Shown in pieces: positions 13,099-18,319 of a DNA stretch of 18,319 nucleotides (position 1 is its first letter; every line of letters starts with the position of its first letter). The notes beneath the pieces were generated by a model. That model was not told the DNA's origin and did not search any database. It was given only the letters and a program-made list of their open reading frames with translations. The DNA comes from Helicobacteraceae bacterium (GTDB lineage Bacteria > Campylobacterota > Campylobacteria > Campylobacterales > Sulfurimonadaceae). The stretch covers positions 1 through 18,319 of the forward strand of contig WFMY01000131.1 of NCBI GenBank assembly GCA_015488855.1, written 5' to 3'. A program made the position numbers and the translations under genes.

Positions 13099-13157
13099 GG
13101 CGCATCTTGCGTCCATCTCAGACACGGCAGGCTGATAGCCTAGCCTTAGTCTGAGAT
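13099..13157 (+). other. Compact multi-hairpin element after porB
   Basis: Three local stems lie within 59 bases. The first is GGCGCA/TGCGTC around TCT (13099-13104 with 13108-13113, one G-T pair). The second is a perfect 9-bp stem, ATCTCAGAC (13115-13123) with GTCTGAGAT (13149-13157). Nested inside it is AGGCT/AGCCT around GAT (13129-13133 with 13137-13141). The block is visibly more GC-rich than its surroundings. No T-run follows, so a classical terminator is unlikely. It may be a 3' UTR stability structure, a small RNA or a dispersed repeat. Confidence 0.55.
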
Positions 13158-13220
13158 AAACACAATCTACACCAAATCTAAAAGCTTGCATTTATTGTAT
13201 ATATTACTTTAAAACTAAGC

Positions 13221-13246
13221 GTCATTCTGAACTTGATGCAGAATCT
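13221..13246. repeat. REP-like short palindrome
   Basis: GTCATTCTGAACTTGATGCAGAATCT contains ATTCTG (13224-13229) paired with CAGAAT (13239-13244) around a 9-nt loop. Sequences of this type (GTCATTCTGAACTTG...CAGAATC) recur between genes in many unrelated bacterial genomes. Only one copy is visible here, so its status as a dispersed repeat rests on recollection. Confidence 0.4.
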
Positions 13247-13283
13247 ACCCCTACAACTTAAACAAACAATCAAATTATTACGA

Positions 13284-13289
13284 TAAAAT
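13284..13289 (+). promoter_or_regulatory. Candidate -10 (TAAAAT) for luxS
   Basis: TAAAAT preceded by GA lies 31 bp before the luxS ATG in an AT-rich stretch. A TAAGG ribosome site lies between them. The REP-like palindrome ends about 38 bp upstream. No -35 is evident. Confidence 0.45.
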
Positions 13290-13320
13290 ACTATCAATTA
13301 TAAAATTAAGGAAAAAAATT

Positions 13321-13824
13321 ATGCCATTACTAGATTCATTTACAGTAGACCACACCATCATGCCAGCACCAGCTGTGCGTAAAGCAAAAAGTATGAAAAG
13401 CCCATCTGGGGATGATATTACAGTGTTTGACTTGCGTTTTGTGAGACCAAATGAAGATATTTTGTCTTCTGAGGGTATTCACACTTTAGAGCATCTTTTT
13501 GCGGGTTTCATGCGAGAGCATCTCAACTCTAAAGATGCAGAGATTATAGATATTTCCCCAATGGGTTGTAGAACTGGTTTTTACATGTCACTCCTTGGTG
13601 CACCCTCAGAAGAAAAAGTTGCAGAGGCTTGGGCAAGTTCCATGAAAGATGTTATTGAGGTGAAAAGTCAGTCAGACATCCCAGAGCTAAATGTATATCA
13701 GTGTGGTACATACAAGATGCACTCACTGAGTGATGCACAAGATATAGCACGAGAAGTTTTAAGAAAAGATATAGACATTATGGATAATGATGCACTTGCA
13801 TTAGACTTAACAAAAGTAGACTAA
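13321..13824 (+). CDS. luxS: S-ribosylhomocysteine lyase
   Basis: LuxS cleaves S-ribosylhomocysteine to homocysteine and DPD, the precursor of autoinducer-2. The 167-residue product shows the metal site HTLEHLFAGFMR (His54, Glu57, His58), with the third metal ligand at Cys128 in YQCGTYKMHSL. The catalytic Cys83 is in PMGCRTGFY. The N-terminus MPLLDSFTVDHT is the family's usual start, and every active-site residue is present. It appears to have its own promoter after the por operon. A small gene begins 4 bp after its stop and is likely cotranscribed. A plain metabolic role in the methyl cycle is as likely as signalling. Confidence 0.97.
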   Translation: MPLLDSFTVDHTIMPAPAVRKAKSMKSPSGDDITVFDLRFVRPNEDILSSEGIHTLEHLFAGFMREHLNSKDAEIIDISPMGCRTGFYMSLLGAPSEEKVAEAWASSMKDVIEVKSQSDIPELNVYQCGTYKMHSLSDAQDIAREVLRKDIDIMDNDALALDLTKVD

Positions 13825-13828
13825 GGAG

Positions 13829-14131
13829 ATGTATCTCATAGTACCAATGGATAAAGAAGATGCTCAAGAGGGGAAACTCACTAAGATAAATGATGTCAAA
13901 GTTTGGGGACAACTACAAATACAAGAAGGTAAGCTCATTGAAGTAAAATTTGCTTTAACAAGCGATGGATTTGAGGCATTTAGTGAGGGTGTTGTTGTAG
14001 GTGATGATAACGAATATGTATGGCCTTTTATGGAGTTAAGTATGATAGTATTGGTTGCCCATACTCAGCGCTATATTGAAGATATAGTTGAGGCTTACCT
14101 CTTTAAAGAGTTACATGATTTAGCGTATTAG
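13829..14131 (+). CDS. Small protein of unknown function, faint NifX/NafY-like pattern
   Basis: I do not recognise this 100-residue protein with confidence. It has no signal peptide or membrane segment. The opening MYLIVPMDKEDAQEGKLTKI, then a KVWGQLQIQEGKL strand and a VVVGDD...PFMELSMIVLVA section, recall the alternating strand-helix layout of NifX/NafY-type domains, which start MKIAIPVD and bind metallocofactors. No metal-ligand cluster is visible, so this is only a fold guess. The ATG immediately follows GGAG, giving zero spacing; translation may depend on coupling to luxS, whose stop is 4 bp upstream. Met7 (13847) is the next in-frame ATG but would remove the first strand. A link to LuxS is suggested only by adjacency. 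Confidence 0.75.
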   Translation: MYLIVPMDKEDAQEGKLTKINDVKVWGQLQIQEGKLIEVKFALTSDGFEAFSEGVVVGDDNEYVWPFMELSMIVLVAHTQRYIEDIVEAYLFKELHDLAY

Positions 14132-14173
14132 TTTTATATGCTCCGTTTGCTTATAATTTAAGGATACTTTAGA

Positions 14174-14179
14174 TATAAT
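14174..14179 (+). promoter_or_regulatory. Candidate -10 (TATAAT) for rpmE
   Basis: A perfect TATAAT lies 84 bp before the rpmE ATG, in an AT-rich region with no clear -35. A start point about 7 bp downstream would give a leader of roughly 75 nt that contains both hairpins described next. Confidence 0.6.
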
Positions 14180-14191
14180 TTCGTTTCTAAG

Positions 14192-14246
14192 ATTCCGCAC
14201 CCATACGGAATAAAAAAATATATAGATATGCGTATACAAATCGCAT
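14192..14246 (+). promoter_or_regulatory. Structured leader of rpmE (two hairpins)
   Basis: ATTCCG (14192-14197) pairs with CGGAAT (14206-14211) around an 8-nt loop. ATGCG (14228-14232) pairs with CGCAT (14242-14246) around a 9-nt loop. The second stem ends a few bases before the AAGG ribosome site. Autoregulatory L31 leaders are known from other bacterial groups; whether this is one is inference. Confidence 0.45.
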
Positions 14247-14262
14247 GTCAAAAGGCAAAAGA

Positions 14263-14463
14263 ATGAAAAAAGATATTCACCCTAACTTAGTTACCTGTAC
14301 AGTTACATGTGCATGTGGAAATAGCTTTGAGACAAAATCTCAAAAAGATACTATGCAAATAGATATCTGTAATGAGTGTCACCCATTTTTTACTGGTTCT
14401 GAGAGAATGGTAGATACTGCTGGTAGAATCGAGAAGTTTAACGCTCGTTACGCTAAAAAATAG
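14263..14463 (+). CDS. rpmE: 50S ribosomal protein L31, zinc-binding (C+) type
   Basis: The start at 14263 gives a 66-residue protein, MKKDIHPNLVTCTVTCACGN..., which begins as L31 normally does. The upstream in-frame ATG at 14245 would add six residues and lies inside the leader hairpin. AAGG at 14251-14254 is well placed for 14263. Zinc ligands of the C+ form are present: Cys16 and Cys18 (CAC), and Cys36 and Cys39 (CNEC). The end FTGSERMVDTAGRIEKFNARY is typical. L31 bridges the two ribosomal subunits. The C+ form also serves as a zinc reserve in bacteria that have a C- paralogue; none is seen here. It has its own promoter and is followed 15 bp later by rsmI. Confidence 0.96.
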   Translation: MKKDIHPNLVTCTVTCACGNSFETKSQKDTMQIDICNECHPFFTGSERMVDTAGRIEKFNARYAKK

Positions 14464-14478
14464 TACCAAGTAGCCTTT

Positions 14479-15294
14479 GTGCTCACTTTAGTTCCAACTC
14501 CGATTGGAAATATTGGCGATATGTCGCTTCGAGCTATTGATGCTCTAAGCGAAGCTGATATCCTTCTTTGCGAAGATACTCGCGTTACAAAAAAACTCCT
14601 TCACATCATAAAAGAACGATATAATACAAACTTTAAACAAAACCAAGAATTTATCTCTGTGCATTCACATAATGAAAAATCTTTTGTTCTGAAACTACAA
14701 CCCTCTTTTTTTGAGCAAAATATTGTTTATGTGAGTGATGCAGGGATGGCTGGGGTCAGTGACCCTGGTCAGATACTTGTGCGATACTGCATAGATAATA
14801 GTATCTCTTATGATGTCCTCCCCGGTGCAAATGCAGTGCTTACTGCTTTTGTAGCAAGTGGATACATACAAACACAGATGCTCTTTTGGGGATTTTTGCC
14901 ACATAAAGGTAAAGATCGAGAATACTCTTTAAATAACGCTTTGGGAAGTGGTTATACTACTATACTTTACGAATCTCCGCATCGTCTGGAAAAACTTTTA
15001 ATGGAGTTAGATGCTTTAGTTCCTCAAAAAGAGATATTTTTAGCAAAAGAATTAACAAAAAAATACCAAAAATATATTCATGCGATACCTAGTGATGCTC
15101 TGAAAATGCTTCAAGGAAATATTCGAGGAGAATGGGTAATTGTTTTAGAAGCCCAAGCTGTTCGTAATATTAGTGCCGTATCAGAGCGAGATATACTAGA
15201 ACTTGATCTTCCTCTTAAAGCTAAAGCTAAATTGATATGCAAAATAACAGGTGAAAACACTAAAAGTTGTTATAACAGATTACTCGAAGTATAA
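14479..15294 (+). CDS. rsmI: 16S rRNA (cytidine1402-2'-O)-methyltransferase
   Basis: RsmI methylates the ribose of C1402 at the decoding centre of 16S rRNA, using S-adenosylmethionine. The 271-residue product shows the family motifs in order: LVPTPIGNIGDMSLRAI, LLCEDTRVTKKLL, SDAGMAGVSDPG, PGANAVLTAFVASG, FWGFLPHKGK, YESPHRL and AKELTK. The start must be the GTG at 14479 because VPTPIGN is always at the extreme N-terminus and the next ATG (14521) would remove it. The ribosome site is weak, so translation may be coupled to rpmE 15 bp upstream. The C-terminal helical region (ERDILELDLPLKAKAKLICK) is normal for the family. Confidence 0.95.
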   Translation: MLTLVPTPIGNIGDMSLRAIDALSEADILLCEDTRVTKKLLHIIKERYNTNFKQNQEFISVHSHNEKSFVLKLQPSFFEQNIVYVSDAGMAGVSDPGQILVRYCIDNSISYDVLPGANAVLTAFVASGYIQTQMLFWGFLPHKGKDREYSLNNALGSGYTTILYESPHRLEKLLMELDALVPQKEIFLAKELTKKYQKYIHAIPSDALKMLQGNIRGEWVIVLEAQAVRNISAVSERDILELDLPLKAKAKLICKITGENTKSCYNRLLEV

Positions 15295-15339
15295 ATTTAA
15301 TATTAATAGCATTTTAAGAATAAATTTTAGTTATTTTGC

Positions 15340-15345
15340 TAAAAT
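15340..15345 (+). promoter_or_regulatory. Candidate -10 (TAAAAT) very close to the rlmB-like start
   Basis: TTTTGCTAAAAT ends only 7 bp before the ATG at 15353. If used, transcription would begin at or next to the start codon, giving a leaderless or almost leaderless mRNA. No Shine-Dalgarno sequence is visible before that ATG. Confidence 0.4.
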
Positions 15346-15352
15346 CTCTAGT

Positions 15353-16033
15353 ATGTTAATTTATGCAAAACAACCAATCTATTTTATTATTGAGAATTTT
15401 CCTGAGAAGATTAAGACTTTGTATCTTGCAAAAGAGCTAGATAAAAAAGAATATTCTCGTTTTATGAAGATGGATTTTGAGGTAAAACGAATTCCTCCTA
15501 ATGCTGCTCAAAGTATGTGCAAGGGTGCATCACACCAAGGTTTTTTAGCTGAAGTAGATGAGATACAACTGCAAAATTATAAAGAGTTTTTGGGTTATGA
15601 TTTTGTTTTAGTGTTATCATCGTTAACTGATGTAGGCAATATCGGAGCAATAGTAAGAACAGCATATGCCCTAGGAGTTGATGCTATAGTTGCATGTGGA
15701 ATAAAAAATCTTCCACTTGAAGCTGTGGTAAGAACAAGTACGGGTGCACTTTTTGATATCCCTTTTGCAATAGAGCAAAATATCCATACAGTTTTAAATG
15801 ACCTTAAAACATCAGGTTTTACTGCGTATGGAGCAGATATGGGTGGGACTGACATTCGTGAAGTAAGTATTAGCTCAAAAAAAGCACTTTTTTTAGGGAG
15901 TGAGGGGGAAGGCTTGACCTCACGGGTGAGTTCTAAACTTGATGAAATACTCAGTATAGAGATGGTGCATCAATTTGATAGTTTAAATGTAAGTGTAGCT
16001 GGAGCAATTCTAATGGATAGGTTGAGAGGGTAG
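15353..16033 (+). CDS. rlmB: SpoU-family rRNA 2'-O-methyltransferase (RlmB-like)
   Basis: From the ATG at 15353 the product has 226 residues. The open frame extends back into rsmI (a GTG at 15251), but those extra residues look unlike a conserved N-terminus, while MLIYAKQPIYFIIE is a plausible first strand. The N-terminal half resembles the RNA-binding domain, with KRIPPNAAQSMCKGASHQGFLAEV. The knotted SPOUT domain carries motif 1 (LTDVGNIGAIVRTAYALGVD), motif 2 (LFLGSEGEGL) and motif 3 (LNVSVAGAILM). RlmB methylates G2251 of 23S rRNA. Other SpoU enzymes modify different sites, so the exact target is probable rather than certain. It lies 58 bp after rsmI and 2 bp before the RodZ-like gene. 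Confidence 0.88.
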   Translation: MLIYAKQPIYFIIENFPEKIKTLYLAKELDKKEYSRFMKMDFEVKRIPPNAAQSMCKGASHQGFLAEVDEIQLQNYKEFLGYDFVLVLSSLTDVGNIGAIVRTAYALGVDAIVACGIKNLPLEAVVRTSTGALFDIPFAIEQNIHTVLNDLKTSGFTAYGADMGGTDIREVSISSKKALFLGSEGEGLTSRVSSKLDEILSIEMVHQFDSLNVSVAGAILMDRLRG

Positions 16034-16035
16034 AA

Positions 16036-16797
16036 ATGATTGAAAACATAGATGGGTATGAAAAGTTACAAGAGATAGGCGCACAAGCACTTCATGAAGA
16101 TACACATATACCAAAAGAGCATGCTAGAGGATTGGTAGATGCTGATTTTACCAATATGAATAAGATTCAGTTTGTTGGATTTATCTCAATAGTTGAGAGA
16201 GAGTATGGGATAAAGCTCGGTAGATTAAAAGAAAAGGGTCTAGAATATTTTAAGGAAAATACACAAGATTTTACTATCGCTCAAAAATTATTTGTTCCCC
16301 AAAGTAAAAAAAAGAGATTTGCAAAGTTCTATATATTGGCAGCCCTAGCTATATTTATGTTTGTGATTTTTTCAAACCTCAGTCCTCTTGCAGAAACTAA
16401 AAAATCAAATATCGTAATGGACAATACAAATATACAAAAAGCAACGACATCAATAGCGCCGAAAATAGAGCAAGTAATGCTTGATGAGGCAGCAAAAGCA
16501 GAAGAAAAAAGATTGTCGGCTACATTTAAAATCCTTCCAAAGACTCTTTTATGGGTTGGATATATTAATCTTGATACAGGTCAGAAGAAGCAAAAAACAT
16601 TTACGGATGAACTTGTCCTTGATCCACATGGGCATTGGTTACTTACTCTTGGTCATGGAAATGTTGACTTTGATATTAATGGTAAATTGATTTCGTATCA
16701 GACTTCGCGAAATCTTAGATTTGAATATGAAGATGGAAAATTAAGCAAAATAAGCTCAGCAGAATTTACTCAACTAAACAAAGGTGAGAAGTGGTAA
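16036..16797 (+). CDS. Bitopic membrane protein with Campylobacterota-type N-terminal domain, RodZ-like layout
   Basis: The 253-residue protein has three parts. A cytoplasmic domain (about 1-90) includes LQEIGAQALHEDTHIPKEHA and NKIQFVGFISIVEREYGIKL. One membrane segment lies at about 95-116 (FYILAALAIFMFVIFSNL), after a basic SKKKRF. A linker leads to a periplasmic beta domain (LLWVGYINLDTGQKKQ, WLLTLGHGNVDFDINGK, ending FTQLNKGEKW). I recall a similar protein in Campylobacter (Cj0152c) at this same place. The layout resembles RodZ, which links the cytoskeleton to the wall machinery, but no clear helix-turn-helix is seen, so function is not assigned. It overlaps the next gene by 7 bp. Confidence 0.8.
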   Translation: MIENIDGYEKLQEIGAQALHEDTHIPKEHARGLVDADFTNMNKIQFVGFISIVEREYGIKLGRLKEKGLEYFKENTQDFTIAQKLFVPQSKKKRFAKFYILAALAIFMFVIFSNLSPLAETKKSNIVMDNTNIQKATTSIAPKIEQVMLDEAAKAEEKRLSATFKILPKTLLWVGYINLDTGQKKQKTFTDELVLDPHGHWLLTLGHGNVDFDINGKLISYQTSRNLRFEYEDGKLSKISSAEFTQLNKGEKW

Positions 16798-17651
16798 AAA
16801 TATTTTTCCTCTTTTTTTTCCTCTTCTCATTAACTTATGGGGATGATTTTTCAGCTAAGTTAGTAGATGTTAATTCTACAAGTGATAAGCTAGATATGAA
16901 GATCAAATCCCTTCTCGAAAAGAGTGTTTATGCAAAAAATAAAGCTTATATCAAGATAATATTTTCACCAGAGAGTGATTTTATGACTAAGGGTCGAGTT
17001 GATGCTGTCAAAGTTGTAGAAACACTCAAAGAAAATGGTCTTTTGTCCCTTTACTTTAAAAAACCTCAAGAGCTAATACTCAATTTTAAAACAAGTGACA
17101 ACCCTCTCTTTTTTGTAAAGATTATGGGTGATACTCTTAGAAATATAGGTTATTATAGGTATGTTACAAGAGAGGCAAAACTTGATGAGAACGGTTTTAC
17201 CTGGTCAATATCTCTAAGGGCTGAATATGCAACTGACCCGCAGGTACTCCAAACCCAACTCGCCAAAAGTGGTTCAGCCATTATTGATGTAACGATGGAT
17301 TCCCCAACTGAGTGGACATTTAATGTAGATATGCATGAAGGTTTTTTAAATGTTGCAAGTTTAGTGAGTTATGAAAATATAGAGTTAAAGCGTTCACTTT
17401 ATGCATACTGGTTAGATGTTTCACAGGTCAAAGAACTCTCTATACAAAGTTCAAGAAGAAATAGTTGGTACCCATACATCACCTACTTTGATGCTTCTCT
17501 GCATCTTCTCAAAGTTATAAAAAAAGATGAAAAAACAAGGCATATCGATCTTGAGATACCAGAGGGTGCTGAGTATATTAAGATTTCCGATATTTATACA
17601 CTTAAAAATATAAAAAACTTTCTCCTTCTAGCACCAAAGGGCACCCGTTAA
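16791..17651 (+). CDS. Secreted (periplasmic) protein of unknown function
   Basis: A GTG start at 16791 overlaps the previous gene by 7 bp and is preceded by AAAGGTGAG. The 286-residue product has a strong signal peptide (MVKIFFLFFFLFSLTYG) and no other membrane segment. The mature part is largely predicted beta, with IKIIFSPESDFM, LSLYFKKPQELILNF and STEWTF-like strands (here SPTEWTFNVDM). It ends with KISDIYTLKNIKNFLLLAPKG. I do not recognise a named domain. Its counterpart in my memory of C. jejuni gene order is Cj0151c, 'putative periplasmic protein'. The constant pairing with the bitopic membrane protein upstream suggests the two act together at the envelope, which is inference. Confidence 0.8.
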   Translation: MVKIFFLFFFLFSLTYGDDFSAKLVDVNSTSDKLDMKIKSLLEKSVYAKNKAYIKIIFSPESDFMTKGRVDAVKVVETLKENGLLSLYFKKPQELILNFKTSDNPLFFVKIMGDTLRNIGYYRYVTREAKLDENGFTWSISLRAEYATDPQVLQTQLAKSGSAIIDVTMDSPTEWTFNVDMHEGFLNVASLVSYENIELKRSLYAYWLDVSQVKELSIQSSRRNSWYPYITYFDASLHLLKVIKKDEKTRHIDLEIPEGAEYIKISDIYTLKNIKNFLLLAPKGTR

Positions 17652-17662
17652 GTTTTTTTCGC

Positions 17663-17668
17663 TAAAAT
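17663..17668 (+). promoter_or_regulatory. Candidate -10 (TAAAAT) for the aminotransferase gene
   Basis: TTTTTTTCGCTAAAAT ends 31 bp before the TTG start at 17700. A T-rich tract directly upstream is common before Campylobacterota -10 elements. The context GCTAAAAT is identical to that before the rlmB-like gene. Confidence 0.5.
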
Positions 17669-17699
17669 TGCATAGATTAATTATACAAAGGGGTAGCTC

Positions 17700-18319
17700 T
17701 TGTTTGATGAGATAAAGTTTAACCGTGTCGAGAGACTTCCAAAATATGTTTTTGCAGAAGTAAATGACATCAAAATGGCTCAGCGCCATGCTGGTCATGA
17801 TGTTATAGATTTTTCTATGGGAAATCCTGATGGAGATACTCCTGAACACATACGAGCCAAGCTGGTAGAATCAGCCCAAAAAACGAAAACGCATGGTTAT
17901 TCTACATCTAAGGGTATTCCAAAGTTACTCCAAGCTATCGCTGATTGGTATGAACGAAGATATAACTGTACTCTTGATCCACAGACAGAGTGTGTAGCTA
18001 CTATGGGAAGCAAAGAGGGGTATGCACATCTTACTTACGCTATAACAAATCCTGGTGATCTAGCAGTAGTTCCAGATCCTACTTACCCTATCCACGAATA
18101 TAGTTTTATTTTAGCTGGTGGAAGTGTTGTGAAATTTGGTATAGAGTTTGATGAAGATTATAGAGTAGATGAAGATAAATTTTTTGAAGATTTGGAGCGT
18201 GTATTTAAAGAAAACTCTCCCAAACCAAAATATGTCTTAGTGAACTTCCCTCACAATCCAACTACAGCAACGGTGACAAAAGAGTTTTATGTTCGTTTAG
18301 TCGCTATGGCAAAAGAGAA
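17700..18319 (+). CDS. Class I/II pyridoxal-phosphate aminotransferase, 3' end missing
   Basis: The start is the TTG at 17700, six bases after AAAGGGG (17687-17693); it gives FDEIKFNRVERLPKYVFAEVN, the usual opening of this group. The frame then runs to the window edge (about 207 codons) without a stop. Visible fold-type I features are IDFSMGNPDGDTP, HGYSTSKGIPKLLQAIADWY, MGSKEGYAHL (cofactor-phosphate contact), DPTYPIHEYSF and NFPHNPTTATV, whose Asn should contact the cofactor. The catalytic lysine lies beyond the edge. Close relatives are annotated as alanine, aspartate or LL-diaminopimelate aminotransferase, and the sequence here does not decide between them. In C. jejuni the equivalent gene (Cj0150c) precedes hom, so homoserine dehydrogenase may follow. 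Confidence 0.9.
   Translation, partial: MFDEIKFNRVERLPKYVFAEVNDIKMAQRHAGHDVIDFSMGNPDGDTPEHIRAKLVESAQKTKTHGYSTSKGIPKLLQAIADWYERRYNCTLDPQTECVATMGSKEGYAHLTYAITNPGDLAVVPDPTYPIHEYSFILAGGSVVKFGIEFDEDYRVDEDKFFEDLERVFKENSPKPKYVLVNFPHNPTTATVTKEFYVRLVAMAKE

Noticed and set aside
13099..13157. Rho-independent terminator for the por operon
   Set aside because: The stems are strong, but no U-tract follows, so I list the element as a structured block of unknown role.
14245..14262. Six-residue N-terminal extension of L31
   Set aside because: The upstream ATG overlaps a leader hairpin, while AAGG is well placed for 14263, where L31 proteins normally begin.
15251..15352. N-terminal extension of the rlmB-like gene into rsmI
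   Set aside because: The added residues are low in similarity to SpoU N-termini and overlap the end of rsmI. The ATG at 15353 starts a plausible first strand.
17638..17660. T-run after the secreted-protein gene as an intrinsic terminator
   Set aside because: Only a 3-bp GGG/CCC stem precedes the T-run, too weak for a terminator. The run is better seen as the T-rich tract upstream of the TAAAAT element.

Overview
The window looks like chromosomal DNA from a Campylobacterota (Epsilonproteobacteria) species of the Sulfurimonas/Sulfuricurvum type. The evidence is AT-rich sequence, tightly packed genes, a four-subunit pyruvate:ferredoxin oxidoreductase in the order gamma-delta-alpha-beta, and a block (rpmE, rsmI, a SpoU methylase, a RodZ-like membrane protein, a periplasmic protein, an aminotransferase) whose order I recall from Campylobacter jejuni (around Cj0155c-Cj0150c). 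I see no rRNA, tRNA, CRISPR array, transposase or integrase.

Region 1 (3-7774, + strand) is one uninterrupted run of nine genes that abut or overlap by a few bases. It codes for a two-haem cytochrome-like protein (5' end missing), a TlpA-type thioredoxin, a tiny lipoprotein ending in GGCGCR (DUF4266-like), a DUF3570-like outer-membrane barrel carrying a DTVTGAS sequence that fits the ApbE flavinylation consensus, and an ApbE flavin transferase. These are followed by a porin-like barrel, a small phosphate-binding-protein-like periplasmic protein, a REC/HD-GYP response regulator and a membrane histidine kinase. The first half suggests an extracytoplasmic redox module using haem, thiols and perhaps covalent FMN. 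The second half looks like an envelope sensing module with c-di-GMP output. That one transcript appears to join the two is the most unusual feature here.

Region 2 (7758-9930): a minus-strand gene, tail-to-tail with the kinase gene, encodes a fused PlsC-like plus GNAT acyltransferase that fits OlsF, the bifunctional ornithine-lipid synthase. Its upstream region carries three TGTAAT half-sites in direct repeat with an exact 11-bp period, ending 8 bp before a possible -10. This layout resembles a PhoB box. The rest of the 427-bp divergent spacer holds a large imperfect inverted repeat and a perfect 13-bp inverted repeat.

Region 3 (9931-13082) is porCDAB, central carbon metabolism coupled to ferredoxin. 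In autotrophic Campylobacterota the enzyme can run as pyruvate synthase alongside the reductive TCA cycle. The 238-bp spacer that follows holds compact hairpins, a REP-like palindrome and the likely luxS promoter.

Region 4 (13321-18319) contains luxS (methyl cycle and AI-2), a small conserved-looking protein of unknown role, rpmE behind a structured leader, two rRNA methyltransferase genes (rsmI and rlmB-like), a RodZ-like bitopic membrane protein, a secreted protein and the first 207 codons of a class I/II aminotransferase. Several spacers carry the same TAAAAT hexamer at a promoter-like position.
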